A stretch of DNA of 64,000 nucleotides from Pseudomonas sp. GM41(2012) (GCF_000282315.2 NZ_AKJN02000006.1:1550001-1614000), one strand, 5' to 3'. Shown: positions 24,560 to 33,180, numbered from the stretch's first letter. Notes: generated by a model not told the origin, from the sequence alone. Translations and numbers: made by a program.

Positions 24560-25857
24560 ACCTCTCGATGCGCTGGCCTCGCACGCTCGCCTCGCGGCTG
24601 TCGCTGATCTTCCTGATCGGCTTGATTCTCGCGCAGGCACTGTCTTTCGGCGCGCAGTACTACGAGCGCTACGAAAGCACGAGGAACACCATGCTGGGCA
24701 ATCTGGAAACCGACGTCTCGACCTCCATCGCCATCCTCGACCGCTTGCCGGCCGAAGAACGCATGAGCTGGCTGCAACAACTGGATCGACGCAACTACCG
24801 CTATTTGTTGAACGAAGGCTCGCCGGGCATGCCCATGAGCGATTCGCCCATGGCGATGACGTCGATCAAAGAGGCCATCGGCAAGGATTACCCGATGACG
24901 GTGACCGACATCCCCGGGCCGGATAAACATTTTCAGGTCCACCTGAAACTGGCGGACGGCAGCCCGGTAACCATCGACGTGCGACCCTCGATGGTGCCGT
25001 TGTCACCGTGGCTGCCCATCGTGTTGCTGGGGCAACTGGCGCTGATGCTCATCTGCACCTGGCTGGCCGTGAGAATCGCCATCCGCCCCCTCACCCGCCT
25101 GGCTCAGGCGGTGGAGACCCTGGACCCCAATACCCACCCGGTGCACCTGGACGAAAAAGGCCCGACCGAAGTCGCTCATGCCGCCAAGGCGTTCAATTCG
25201 ATGCAGGCGCGCATCGCCGCTTACCTGAAGGAGCGCATGCAACTGCTGGCGGCGATTTCCCACGACCTGCAAACCCCGATCACCCGCATGAAACTGCGCG
25301 CCGAATTCATGGACGACTCCGCCGAGAAAGACAAACTCTGGAATGATCTTGGCGAGATAGAACACCTGGTGCGCGAAGGCGTGGCCTATGCCCGCAGCGT
25401 TCATGGCGCCACCGAGGAAAGTCGCCGCACCAATCTGGATTCGTTCCTCGACAGCCTGGTGTTCGACTATCAGGACATGGGCAAAGACGTGCAGCTCGGC
25501 GGTAAAAGCGACGCGGTGATCAACACCCGGCCGCACGCCTTGCGGCGGGTACTGGTGAACCTGACGGACAACGCATTGAAGTTCGCCGGCGCAGCCGAGT
25601 TGTGGGTGGAAGCGAAGGCTGACGGCAGTTTGTCGGTGAAGGTAATGGACCGCGGGCCAGGGATTGCCGAGGAAGAATTGGCCCAGGTGATGGAACCGTT
25701 TTATCGCGTGGAGAACTCGCGCAACCGCAGTACCGGCGGGACCGGTTTGGGGTTGGCGATTGCACAGCAGCTGGCGTTGGCGATCGGGGGATCGTTGACG
25801 TTGAGTAATCGTGAGGGGGGTGGGTTGTGCGCGGAGCTTAGATTGCCGGCTGCATGA
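24556..25857 (+). CDS. EnvZ-type sensor histidine kinase with Met-rich periplasmic loop
   Basis: A 433-residue membrane kinase. Two transmembrane helices (about 13-33 and 152-176) flank a periplasmic domain. HAMP follows, then the phospho-acceptor His236 in AAISHDLQTPITRMK, and ATP-binding N-box LTDNALKF, DRGPGI and GGTGLGLAI. The periplasmic loop contains GMPMSDSPMAM (91-101), four Met in ten residues, and has no Cys. Such clusters bind Cu(I) in several periplasmic proteins, so copper or silver sensing is a reasonable guess. The family place, near a DsbD-type gene, recalls the copper-responsive DsbRS system of P. aeruginosa, but orthology is not shown. Confidence 0.87.
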   Translation: MNLSMRWPRTLASRLSLIFLIGLILAQALSFGAQYYERYESTRNTMLGNLETDVSTSIAILDRLPAEERMSWLQQLDRRNYRYLLNEGSPGMPMSDSPMAMTSIKEAIGKDYPMTVTDIPGPDKHFQVHLKLADGSPVTIDVRPSMVPLSPWLPIVLLGQLALMLICTWLAVRIAIRPLTRLAQAVETLDPNTHPVHLDEKGPTEVAHAAKAFNSMQARIAAYLKERMQLLAAISHDLQTPITRMKLRAEFMDDSAEKDKLWNDLGEIEHLVREGVAYARSVHGATEESRRTNLDSFLDSLVFDYQDMGKDVQLGGKSDAVINTRPHALRRVLVNLTDNALKFAGAAELWVEAKADGSLSVKVMDRGPGIAEEELAQVMEPFYRVENSRNRSTGGTGLGLAIAQQLALAIGGSLTLSNREGGGLCAELRLPAA

Positions 25858-25887
25858 TCGTTCCCACGCTCCGCGTGGGAACGATCA
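25855..25887. terminator. stem-loop terminator between convergent genes
   Basis: A perfect 14-bp stem (25855-25868 with 25874-25887) with a five-base loop, core GTTCCCACG. It overlaps the kinase stop codon and ends eight bases before the SRPBCC gene. The sequence is a common Pseudomonas palindrome; it lacks a U-tract but is placed as a convergent terminator. Confidence 0.5.
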
Positions 25888-25895
25888 GTTCAGCG

Positions 25896-26306
25896 TCAGG
25901 CCGGATAGTTGGCGCGCAGGGCTTCGAGGCCACCCTGATAGATACCGGTAAACAGCGCCACCACTTCCTCGTCACTCACCCCAACAGGTGCAAACCGCCC
26001 GGACCACGTCACTCGCGAACCCTGCCCCTGCGCTTCAACACTGATAGTCGCCAGATAGTCAGTCGCCGGAAACGGCGCCTGCAAAATCGAATAACTGTAA
26101 GTCTTCCCAGCGTTATCAAACGCCTCCAACCGCTCAACCACCACCGCCCCATCCGCCGTTTGCAGGCTGCGCACCCGGCCGCCTTCACTCAGCTCGCTTT
26201 GGGGAATAAACGGCAGCCAGTCCGGCAGCGAGTTAAAGCCGCCAATCAATTGCCAAACCTGATCGGTGGTCGCCGGGATGTCGATGAATGCTGTTGCTGT
26301 AGCCAT
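25896..26306 (-). CDS. SRPBCC (START-like/polyketide cyclase) family protein
   Basis: A 136-residue helix-grip protein. The N-terminus MATATAFIDIPATTDQVWQL is the standard START_2/Polyketide_cyc2 opening, and the long C-terminal helix ends IYQGGLEALRANY. It should form a hydrophobic ligand cavity. The ATG at 26306 has GAGAG nine bases upstream; the TTG at 26324 does not. It is the last gene of an operon with an SDR and an aldo/keto reductase (gap 28 bases), so it may bind or process the same metabolite. Confidence 0.8.
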   Translation of the reverse strand: MATATAFIDIPATTDQVWQLIGGFNSLPDWLPFIPQSELSEGGRVRSLQTADGAVVVERLEAFDNAGKTYSYSILQAPFPATDYLATISVEAQGQGSRVTWSGRFAPVGVSDEEVVALFTGIYQGGLEALRANYPA

Positions 26307-26334
26307 GAAAATATTCTCTCTCAATCAATAAGGT

Positions 26335-27132
26335 TCAAATCGCCATGCTGTCGACGACGCCGCCGTCGACTCGCAAAGCTGCGCCAGTAGTGGCCGAAGA
26401 CAGCGGCGAGGCGATATAAGCCACCAGATTCGCGACTTCCTCGACATCCGCCACGCGCTGGATGATCGAACTCGGCCGGGCCTTGCGCACGAAGGCGTCG
26501 GCTTCTTCCCGAACGCTGCGCCCGGATTCGGCGGTGGCGCCCTTAAGCATCTGCTCCAGGCCATCGGTCAACGTCGGGCCGGGCAGGATTGCATTGACCG
26601 TCACTCCGGTGCCCGCCAGCCGCTTGGCCAAACCATGGGACACCGCCAGGTTGGCGCTTTTGGTGACGCCGTAGTTGAGCATATCGGCCGGGATCGCGAT
26701 GCCGGATTCCGAGGACAGGAAGATCACCCGACCCCAGCCCTGCTTGACCATGTCTGGCACGTAATGCCGGGACAGGCGCACGCCAGAGATCACGTTGACC
26801 TCATAAAACCGCGTCCACTCGCTGTCCGGTGTGTCGAAAAAGTCCACGTCGTTGAAGATCCCGAGGTTGTTCACCAGGATGTCCGCTCGCGGTTCGGCAG
26901 CGAACAACACCTCGGCACCTTCGGCAGTGCCGAGGTCTGCGGTCAGGCCACGCAACTGCGCGTCCGGCACGCTCTGGCGAATGCTCGCCAGCGCCTGTTC
27001 GACCTTGGCCGTCTCGCGGCCGATCACCACCACCGTGGCGCCGGATTCGGCCAGCGCCTTGCTGATGCCCAGGCCAATGCCGGCGGTGCTGCCGCTGACG
27101 ATGGCGAGTTTTCCACTCAGATCGATTTTCAT
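26335..27132 (-). CDS. SDR-family oxidoreductase
   Basis: A 265-residue short-chain dehydrogenase with GSTAGIG near residue 13-19, NNLG, and the catalytic Tyr-Lys as YGVTKSANL. The ATG at 27132 is set by GGAGG six bases upstream; it falls two bases after the stop of the aldo/keto reductase gene, so the two are coupled. The C-terminus has the family LRVDGGVVDSM. Residues GRETAK after beta-2 suggest NADP use. The substrate is unknown; co-regulation with the reductase and the divergent LysR gene is likely. Confidence 0.85.
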   Translation of the reverse strand: MKIDLSGKLAIVSGSTAGIGLGISKALAESGATVVVIGRETAKVEQALASIRQSVPDAQLRGLTADLGTAEGAEVLFAAEPRADILVNNLGIFNDVDFFDTPDSEWTRFYEVNVISGVRLSRHYVPDMVKQGWGRVIFLSSESGIAIPADMLNYGVTKSANLAVSHGLAKRLAGTGVTVNAILPGPTLTDGLEQMLKGATAESGRSVREEADAFVRKARPSSIIQRVADVEEVANLVAYIASPLSSATTGAALRVDGGVVDSMAI

Positions 27133-27134
27133 GC

Positions 27135-28151
27135 TCAACCTCCAATGATCGGCAATGGCGCACGTTCGGACACCAGTTTCGCGTCGCGCATCGCCTGCCA
27201 GAAAGCAGCGGGAATGACAGCCGACATTGCGGCAACGTCTTCAGCAATCCGGTCCGGACGACTGGAACCTGGAATCACCGCCGCCACGGCCGGGTTAGCC
27301 AGGGAGAATTGCAACGCAGCAGCCTTGATGTCGACACCATGTGCGGCAGCGATGCGTTTGATCTGCTCGACTTTATTGATGATCGCCGGACTGGCTTTTT
27401 GGTACTCGAAGTGCGCGCCACCGGCCAGAATGCCCGAGCTGTAAGGACCACCGACCACGATCTCGACATTCTGCGCCAGCGCGGCGTCCATCAAGCGTTG
27501 CAACGCACGATCGTGGTCGAGCAGTGTGTAGCGACCGGCCAGCAGAAAACCATCCGGCTGGGCTTCGGTCAGATCCAGGGTCAGTTCGCACGGTTCAACC
27601 TTGTTCACGCCCAGGCCCCAACCCTTGATAACGCCTTCTTCGCGCAAACGGGTCAGTACTTTGAAGGCGCCGGTGCGGGCCTGGTTGAAGTATTCCAGCC
27701 ATTGATCGCCGTAGAAGTCCTGGGCGATGTCATGCACCCAGACGATGTCCAGACGATCGGTTTGCAGGCGCTTGAGGCTGTCTTCGATGGAACGCATCGT
27801 GGCGTCGGCGCTGTAATCGTTGACGATCTTGTTCGGGCGGCCGTGTTCGAACACACCGCTTTTTTCGCCCAGATCGCGGGCCACCGTGTCTTCGACTTCA
27901 TCGAGGATGACCCGGCCGACTTTGCTGCTCAGCACATAGTCGTCGCGGTTGTACTGGGCCAACGCGGCGCCCAGACGAATTTCCGACAGGCCCGAACCGT
28001 AAAACGGCGCGGTGTCGAAGTAACGCACGCCGGCATCCCAGGCAGCGTGGACGGTGGCCATCGCCTCGTCTTCAGGAATGGCGCGGAACATGTTGCCCAA
28101 TGGGGCGGTACCGAAACCGAGGGCGCCAGGTAGTTTGTCTTTCAAGCTCAT
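27135..28151 (-). CDS. aldo/keto reductase (D-threo-aldose 1-dehydrogenase type)
   Basis: A 338-residue TIM-barrel reductase. It starts MSLKDKLPGALGFGTAPLGN with a good AGAGGA site upstream. The catalytic Tyr lies in YFDTAPFYGSGLSE, and the NADP-binding C-terminal segment includes VIPGSSRPDRIAED. The family includes L-fucose and D-arabinose (D-threo-aldose) dehydrogenases, as well as pyridoxal dehydrogenase. It is the first gene of the three-gene operon and lies divergent from a LysR-type regulator. Confidence 0.85.
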   Translation of the reverse strand: MSLKDKLPGALGFGTAPLGNMFRAIPEDEAMATVHAAWDAGVRYFDTAPFYGSGLSEIRLGAALAQYNRDDYVLSSKVGRVILDEVEDTVARDLGEKSGVFEHGRPNKIVNDYSADATMRSIEDSLKRLQTDRLDIVWVHDIAQDFYGDQWLEYFNQARTGAFKVLTRLREEGVIKGWGLGVNKVEPCELTLDLTEAQPDGFLLAGRYTLLDHDRALQRLMDAALAQNVEIVVGGPYSSGILAGGAHFEYQKASPAIINKVEQIKRIAAAHGVDIKAAALQFSLANPAVAAVIPGSSRPDRIAEDVAAMSAVIPAAFWQAMRDAKLVSERAPLPIIGG

Positions 28152-28175
28152 GGGTTTTTCCTCTTGAGTGTCAGG

Positions 28176-28192
28176 GGTCATCAGAGGTGACC
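28176..28192. promoter_or_regulatory. LysR-type box in the AKR-lysR divergent region
   Basis: GGTCA-TCAGAGG-TGACC is a perfect 5-bp dyad that also fits the LysR T-N11-A rule (T-CATCAGAGGTG-A). It lies just upstream of the aldo/keto reductase gene and 78 bases upstream of the LysR gene, the classical place for autoregulation and activation. Confidence 0.45.
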
Positions 28193-28269
28193 GTTGAGCA
28201 GATCCTAGATTGCGATGATCGGACCGTCCAAGACATAATGTGCAGAACTTGAGTCCCTATAGGTCTGAC

Positions 28270-29169
28270 ATGATCGACATCCGCCAATTGCGCTACTTCG
28301 TCGCCGTCGCCGAAGAAGAACACGTCGGTCGCGCCGCCGAACGCCTGCACATTTCCCAGTCGCCCCTGAGCCGACAGATCGCCCAGCTCGAAGAACGCCT
28401 GGGGCTGACCCTGTTCGAGCGCAGCCAGCAACGCATTCGCCTGACCCGCGACGGCCAGACTTTCCTGGCGGAAACCCGTGCCCTGCTGACCCACGCCAAT
28501 CGCCTGGAATCCTTGGGCAAGCGCCTCGGTCGCGGCGAAGAAGGCGGCTTGTGCATCGGCTACATCGAAAACGCCATGCACGCCGGCGTCTTGCCCAATG
28601 CCTTGCGGGTGCTGCGGGTCGACCGGCCGAACGTGCACGTCGCGCTGTACAACCTGAATTCCGCCGAACAACTCGAAGGCCTGCGTCAGCGTAGTCTGGA
28701 TATCGCACTGGTCAGCGAACCACCCGTCGCCGACGACCCGGACCTGCTGGGTTTTCAGGTGCTGGACGATCCGATGCTGCTGGCCCTGCCCGAGCATCAT
28801 CCTTTGGCGAACAACCCAACACTGACCCCGGCGGACCTGGCCGATCAGGAATGGATCGGCGTGCAACCCCGCCAGGACGCCGCCAGCCGCGACGACTTCG
28901 TCAGCGCCTGCATCCGCGCCGGTTTCACCCCGGACATTCGTATGGAAGCTACCGAACCTTTCACCGCGTTGGGATTGGTGGCGTCGGGGCTGGGCATCGC
29001 CATGATCCAGAAAGGTTTGAGCCGTAACGCACCACCCGGCGTGGTGCTGCGGGAAGTGCCATGGATTTCCTTCACCACGCCGCTGTGGGCCGCGTGGCAC
29101 CGAATCAATTTGCGACCGCTGGTGGAAACGTTCAGGAAAGTGCTGACCGAACCAGGCCCGGCCACATAA
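28270..29169 (+). CDS. LysR-family transcriptional regulator
   Basis: A 299-residue LysR protein. The N-terminal winged HTH reads IRQLRYFVAVAEEEHVGRAA with the recognition helix SQSPLSRQIAQLE. The effector domain runs from about residue 90. The ATG at 28270 gives the canonical MIDIRQLRYF start. It is divergent from the AKR-SDR-SRPBCC operon and probably regulates it in response to a substrate or product. Confidence 0.88.
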   Translation: MIDIRQLRYFVAVAEEEHVGRAAERLHISQSPLSRQIAQLEERLGLTLFERSQQRIRLTRDGQTFLAETRALLTHANRLESLGKRLGRGEEGGLCIGYIENAMHAGVLPNALRVLRVDRPNVHVALYNLNSAEQLEGLRQRSLDIALVSEPPVADDPDLLGFQVLDDPMLLALPEHHPLANNPTLTPADLADQEWIGVQPRQDAASRDDFVSACIRAGFTPDIRMEATEPFTALGLVASGLGIAMIQKGLSRNAPPGVVLREVPWISFTTPLWAAWHRINLRPLVETFRKVLTEPGPAT

Positions 29170-29197
29170 TCGTCCACTCTACGTGGGGAGCACACAA

Positions 29198-29354
29198 AAC
29201 CCTGTGGTGAGGGGGTTTACCCCCGTTGGGTCGCGCAGCGGCCCCAAAACCTGCAACCGCGTTCATTCAGGTAAACCGAGTGCACAGGATTCACGACTGC
29301 TTCGCAGCCGAACGGGGCGGTGCGGCGTTCCGATAAACCACTCGCCACAGGGTT
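29198..29354. repeat. degenerate composite REP element
   Basis: Outer arms AACCCTGTGGTGAG (29198-29211) and CTCGCCACAGGGTT (29341-29354) are nearly complementary. Inside lie partial copies of the mtlE-mtlF REP (GTTGGGTCGCG... and TTCGCAGCCGAACGGGG). It fills the gap between the two LysR genes and looks like a decayed palindrome with an insertion. Confidence 0.55.
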
Positions 29355-29399
29355 TGGTGCTTTACTGAAAAGACCCCGAAATCCTGCGAGTAAACCCGC

Positions 29400-30320
29400 A
29401 TGAACCGCAACGACCTGCGCCGCGTCGATATGAACCTGCTGGTGATTTTCGAAACCCTGATGTTCGAAAAGAACCTGACCCGGGCCGGGGAGAAGCTGTT
29501 TCTCGGTCAGCCCGCCGTCAGTGCCTCACTGGCCAAGTTGCGCGACCTGTTCGACGACCCGCTGCTGGTGCGTAACGGTCGCGTGCTGGAGCCGACCCAG
29601 CGCGCATTGGCGATCCTCAAGGAGTTGCAGCCGGCGATGGACACCATCTCCGGCGCGGTCAGCCGGGCCAAGGATTTCGACCCGTCCACCAGCCGCGATG
29701 TGTTTCGCATCGGCCTGTCCGACGACGCCGAGTTCGGCCTGTTTCCGCCGCTGCTCAAGCAAATACGCGAAGAGGCGCAGAACGTTGTGGTGGTGGTGCG
29801 GCGGGTGAATTTTCTGCTGATGTCGTCGATGCTGGCCAGCGGGGAAATTTCCGTCGGGATCAGCTACACCACGGAACTGCCGGCCAACGCCAAGCGCAAG
29901 AAGTTGCGTGACCTGAGCGTGAAGATCCTGCGCGGCGACAATCGCCCCGGCACCCTGACCCTGGATGAATACTGCGAACGTCCGCATGCGCTGGTGTCGT
30001 TTTCCGGGGATTTGACCGGTGCCATCGACAACGACCTCGCGCGTATCGGCCGCTCACGCCGGGTGGTGCTGGCGGTGCCGCAGTTCGCCGGCCTGCGCGC
30101 CTTGCTGGCCGGCACCGATATGCTGGCTACGGTGCCGGACTACGCGGCGTGCGCACTGATCGAAGGCAGCAGCCAGCTGCGCGCCGACGACCCGCCGTTT
30201 GACATCGTGCTGTCCGAACTGTCCATGGTCTGGAACGGGGTCAACGATAACGATCCGGCAGAACGTTGGTTGCGCTCGCGAATAGCCCAACACATGTCGG
30301 CGCCGCTGCCGGGGCATTAA
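29400..30320 (+). CDS. LysR-family transcriptional regulator (NodD/LeuO-like)
   Basis: A 306-residue LysR protein starting MNRNDLRRVDMNLLVIFETL, typical of the NodD/NahR/LeuO branch. The HTH recognition helix is GQPAVSASLAKLRDLF. The effector domain follows from about residue 95. No divergent target gene is adjacent: upstream is a REP and another LysR gene. Its last 80 bases overlap the 3' end of the convergent DinB gene. Confidence 0.82.
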   Translation: MNRNDLRRVDMNLLVIFETLMFEKNLTRAGEKLFLGQPAVSASLAKLRDLFDDPLLVRNGRVLEPTQRALAILKELQPAMDTISGAVSRAKDFDPSTSRDVFRIGLSDDAEFGLFPPLLKQIREEAQNVVVVVRRVNFLLMSSMLASGEISVGISYTTELPANAKRKKLRDLSVKILRGDNRPGTLTLDEYCERPHALVSFSGDLTGAIDNDLARIGRSRRVVLAVPQFAGLRALLAGTDMLATVPDYAACALIEGSSQLRADDPPFDIVLSELSMVWNGVNDNDPAERWLRSRIAQHMSAPLPGH

Positions 30321-30837
30321 TCGATTGGAAAGCAGCGGGGTCGGTCTCGCGCAGGTATACCGGCAAGTCAGTGACCGGTGGCATGACCGGGATCTCGAAA
30401 TACATCTGGATCACCCAGCCGCGGTGGTAACTGGCGTGGTTGACCACATGCATCAGTATCGCGCCGGCGCTCATGATGCCGCTTTCCCCCGAGACAAAGC
30501 TGAACTCGACGGGTTTATCCAGCGAGGCATCGGTCTGCCGTTCGCTCCAGTCGCAGTACCAGTGATCGATGTCCTTTTGCGCCAGGCGCAGCCCGGCGAG
30601 GTCGGGATGCAGCAGATCGTGTGAAGTTTTAAAGCCGTGCCCTCGGCCTTCGAGGTGGGCCCGCCAGATGCAGTCCACCACGTAGATGTGGTTCAGGGTG
30701 CCGATCATGTTCTTGAACACCGACACGCGCTCTTTATTGACCTCACCCGGTGGCAAAGCGGCCAGGCTGTCGAAGAGGCGTTGATTGGCCCAGCGTTTGT
30801 AATCGGCAAGCATGCGGGCAGTGCGTACGTTAATCAT
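30241..30837 (-). CDS. DinB-family protein with extended C-terminal tail
   Basis: A 198-residue four-helix DinB/YfiT-type protein. The likely metal-binding His are in GTLNHIYVVD and in MHVVNHASYHRG, the typical pattern. The DinB fold appears to end near VYLRETDPAAFQ (about residue 170); the remaining residues arise from antisense of the LysR gene and look like a read-through tail after loss of the original stop. Members act as thiol- or metal-dependent transferases, many of unknown substrate. Confidence 0.75.
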   Translation of the reverse strand: MINVRTARMLADYKRWANQRLFDSLAALPPGEVNKERVSVFKNMIGTLNHIYVVDCIWRAHLEGRGHGFKTSHDLLHPDLAGLRLAQKDIDHWYCDWSERQTDASLDKPVEFSFVSGESGIMSAGAILMHVVNHASYHRGWVIQMYFEIPVMPPVTDLPVYLRETDPAAFQSINAPAAAPTCVGLFASATNVLPDRYR

Positions 30838-30915
30838 TGCAGGTCTCCCATTGTGATGGGCGCACTGCCAAGCATAGCCCTCAGGGCGAGCGGCATTGCA
30901 AACGCTGATTACCGG

Positions 30916-32040
30916 TCACTTCGCGACCTGCGAATGCGGAGTCAGATGGTCCACCACCCGATCGGCCAGCGCGAGGCAACTGGTCAACCCCGGTGACTCG
31001 ATTCCGAACAGGTTCACCAGCCCCGGCACACCATGCTCGGCCGGACCACTGATGACAAAGTCAGCCGCCGGTTCGGTCGGCCCGGTGATTTTCGGGCGGA
31101 TGCCGCTGTAGGCCGGTTGCAGGCTGTTATCGGGCAATGCCGGCCAGTAGCGCCGGATCGCCTCGTAGAAGCCATCGGCTCGGTGTGGATCCACACGATA
31201 ATCGACCTGATCGACCCATTCGACGTCCGGCCCGAAGCGCGCCTGGCCGCTCAGATCCAGCGTCATGTGCACACCCAGCCCCGCACTTTCCGGGGCCGGA
31301 TACACCAGATGCCGGAATGGCGCCCGGCCGCTGAAACTGAAATAGCTGCCCTTGCACAATCGTGCCTCGGGAACGTGCTGCGACGGCAAACCTTCAATCC
31401 GGTTCGCCACCTCAGGCGCAAACAATCCGGCGCAATTGATCAACTCGCGGCAGCTCAAGGTCATCGGTTGGGCGCCGCCCATCTGCAGTTCGAAACCTTG
31501 CTCGGTGCAACGGGCCGACGCCAGCGGCGTATGAAAAACCAGCGACGTGCCGCTGGCCTCCGCATCCGCCTGAAGCGCCAGCATCAGGGCATGGGAATCG
31601 ACAATCCCGGTGGACGGCGACCAGAGCGCAGCGACGCAGGACACTGCCGGTTCAAGTTCACGCGCCTGATCGGCATCAAGCCATTGCAAGTCATCAACGC
31701 CGTTTTTCCGGCCCTGCACCAGCAACGTCCGCAAGGCCGCGCACTGACCGTCATCGGTGGCGACGATCAGCTTGCCCAGGCGCCGATAATCGACGCCACG
31801 CTCATCGCAAAAGGCGTAAAGGCGTTGCTTGCCCTCCACGCACATTTGCGCCTTGAGACTGCCGCTCGGGTAGTAAATACCGGCGTGGATCACTTCCGAA
31901 TTGCGCGAACTGATGCCCACGCCAATGCCCTCACCCGCCTCGACCAGGATCACTTCCCGCCCGCTGCGGGCCAGGGCTCTGGCGACCGCCAGCCCGACCA
32001 CTCCGGCCCCGACCACCACGCATTCGATATCGACGCTCAC
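30916..32040 (-). CDS. FAD-dependent oxidoreductase (L-2-hydroxyglutarate oxidase-like)
   Basis: A 374-residue DAO-fold flavoprotein. The dinucleotide motif [15 protein letters not shown] (residues 8-22) and [20 protein letters not shown] match the LhgO/L2HGDH branch. The C-terminal FAD contact is [14 protein letters not shown]. It likely oxidises a 2-hydroxy acid such as L-2-hydroxyglutarate, passing electrons to oxygen or quinone; the exact substrate is not certain. Downstream is a truncated MFS transporter fragment, 16 bases away, which may be the remnant of its transport partner. Confidence 0.8.
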   Translation of the reverse strand: MSVDIECVVVGAGVVGLAVARALARSGREVILVEAGEGIGVGISSRNSEVIHAGIYYPSGSLKAQMCVEGKQRLYAFCDERGVDYRRLGKLIVATDDGQCAALRTLLVQGRKNGVDDLQWLDADQARELEPAVSCVAALWSPSTGIVDSHALMLALQADAEASGTSLVFHTPLASARCTEQGFELQMGGAQPMTLSCRELINCAGLFAPEVANRIEGLPSQHVPEARLCKGSYFSFSGRAPFRHLVYPAPESAGLGVHMTLDLSGQARFGPDVEWVDQVDYRVDPHRADGFYEAIRRYWPALPDNSLQPAYSGIRPKITGPTEPAADFVISGPAEHGVPGLVNLFGIESPGLTSCLALADRVVDHLTPHSQVAK

Positions 32041-32056
32041 CTGCCCTCCGCTCCTT

Positions 32057-32281
32057 TCACGCCAGCCCTCGTTCCCGATAATCGATCAGGCTGGAGAATA
32101 TCGCCAGCAGCATCGCCATGACCACGAAGAAGATCAGCACCAGGAAATACGACCCGGTGAACTGCACGATCAGCCCGATCAGGATCGGCACGATCACCCC
32201 GGCCATGTTCCCGCAGAAGTTCATGGTGCCGGCCAGCACGCCGGTTTTCGAGGTGCCGCCGAGCAGCCCAAAATCGGCCAT
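32057..32281 (-). pseudogene. 3' fragment of an MFS transporter (anion:cation symporter type)
   Basis: About 74 residues with the character of the last two membrane helices of an ACS-type MFS transporter (GudP/DgoT-like): TGVLAGTMNFCGNMAGVIVP followed by a long hydrophobic segment and a short basic tail. The N-terminal ten helices are missing. Upstream the frame runs directly into a half REP element (32334-32358). This is a decay remnant. It probably once supplied the substrate for the flanking flavoprotein. Confidence 0.75.
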
Positions 32282-32333
32282 CGAGTACTTTCTGATACAC
32301 CGCGACAGCTTTGCTGGGGCTGCTGCGCAGCCC

Positions 32334-32358
32334 AACGGGGGCAAGCCCCCTCGCCACA
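32334..32358. repeat. single REP half-element at the edge of the MFS remnant
   Basis: AACGGGGGCAAGCCCCCTCG and five following bases are identical to the 3' arm of the REP palindrome between mtlE and mtlF (5944-5968). Only one arm is present here, at the truncation edge of the MFS fragment. Confidence 0.7.
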
Positions 32359-32382
32359 GAGTGTTCCATCAGAAATAAGTGT

Positions 32383-32406
32383 CGTGAGGGAGCACGCTCC
32401 CTCACG
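32383..32406. terminator. stem-loop after the DUF6124 gene
   Basis: CGTGAGGGAG (32383-32392) and CTCCCTCACG (32397-32406) form a perfect 10-bp stem with a CACG loop, 14 bases past the end of the minus-strand DUF6124 gene. The downstream T-content on that strand is modest, so the terminator is probable but not strong. Confidence 0.5.
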
Positions 32407-32420
32407 GGCGCGCCTGGCTG

Positions 32421-32789
32421 CTACCCAGGCTTGTGGTTATCCAGTACCCGATTGACCGCTAACTCACCCAACATGATCATCCGCTGCAGCACCAGCACCG
32501 TTTGCCGTCGCGGGCCGTCCGTTACGTCGGCGAGATCGTTGACCATGGCGCTGGCTGATGCCAACGATTCACAGGCCTCGACGAGCAACGTTTCGTCATC
32601 CACCGCTGCGTCGATGGTGAAAATGGTGCTGGGCTTGCGGGGCGGTATCTGCGTTTTCGACGCCCCGGGGTTGAGGTAGAAGCTGAGTGCGCGGTCGGCC
32701 GCCTCTTTCATTTTCTTGGGGTCAAGATCAAGAAAGGCGTCGTAGGGTAACGGACTGGTATTCGGGGGGTTGGGTGTGACTTTGAACAT
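32421..32789 (-). CDS. DUF6124 family protein (122 aa)
   Basis: A 122-residue Pseudomonas-specific protein with the family start MFKVTPNPPNTSPLPYD and a C-terminal helical part ending MIMLGELAVNRVLDNHKPG. No signal peptide or membrane segment is present. The ribosome binding site AAGGAG is well spaced. Paralogues are often present in several copies per Pseudomonas genome and have no established function. Its upstream region contains an unusual long imperfect palindrome (32863-33003). Confidence 0.75.
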   Translation of the reverse strand: MFKVTPNPPNTSPLPYDAFLDLDPKKMKEAADRALSFYLNPGASKTQIPPRKPSTIFTIDAAVDDETLLVEACESLASASAMVNDLADVTDGPRRQTVLVLQRMIMLGELAVNRVLDNHKPG

Positions 32790-32862
32790 AGATGAAAACT
32801 CCTTGTTGCAGATTTTAAGGAGCCATCACCCTCGCTACCAAACGAAAGGTGGTGGCCATACG

Positions 32863-33003
32863 CGGGTTGGTAGACCGGCTGCAACAGGAAACCCGGCGCT
32901 CACAAAGGAGCCCCACGCATGACCACCATAAAAGCAGAGTCCCAAAAAAGAGACGGCATAAGGTGTTGCCATACGACTGTTGCAAGACGGGCTACCAAAC
33001 CCG
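32863..33003. other. long imperfect palindrome, candidate structured RNA or regulatory element
   Basis: A 25-base arm at 32863-32887 (begins CGGGTTGGTAG) pairs with a 27-base arm at 32977-33003 (ends CTACCAAACCCG) at about 22 positions with two small bulges. The 89-base interior holds a GCTC/GAGC hairpin, and a copy of GCTACCAAAC recurs at 32834-32843. GCCATACG occurs twice (32855 and 32968 area). It lies 70-210 bases upstream of the DUF6124 ATG and would be in its leader or promoter. The rest of the 835-base gap 32790-33624 holds a REP doublet and an oxidoreductase remnant. Confidence 0.45.
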
Positions 33004-33180
33004 ATCACTGTTTTTCAGTGACCAGCAAACGATATAGCCCGCCCCACAGCCGCACAAGCCGGCGGATTCTGGCGTACGCGTAGGTAACGACGCAAGGTGT
33101 TGTAGCCGCTTATGACGTAACACCGAGTGTCTTTAAACGCGTGTCGTTAAACAGGATTATGCGGTGTGCCGGCTGACGCC

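Noticed and set aside
32849..33037. 62-codon plus-strand ORF within the long palindrome
   Set aside because: It has no ribosome binding site and no recognisable protein character, and its sequence is explained by the paired arms of the structured element.
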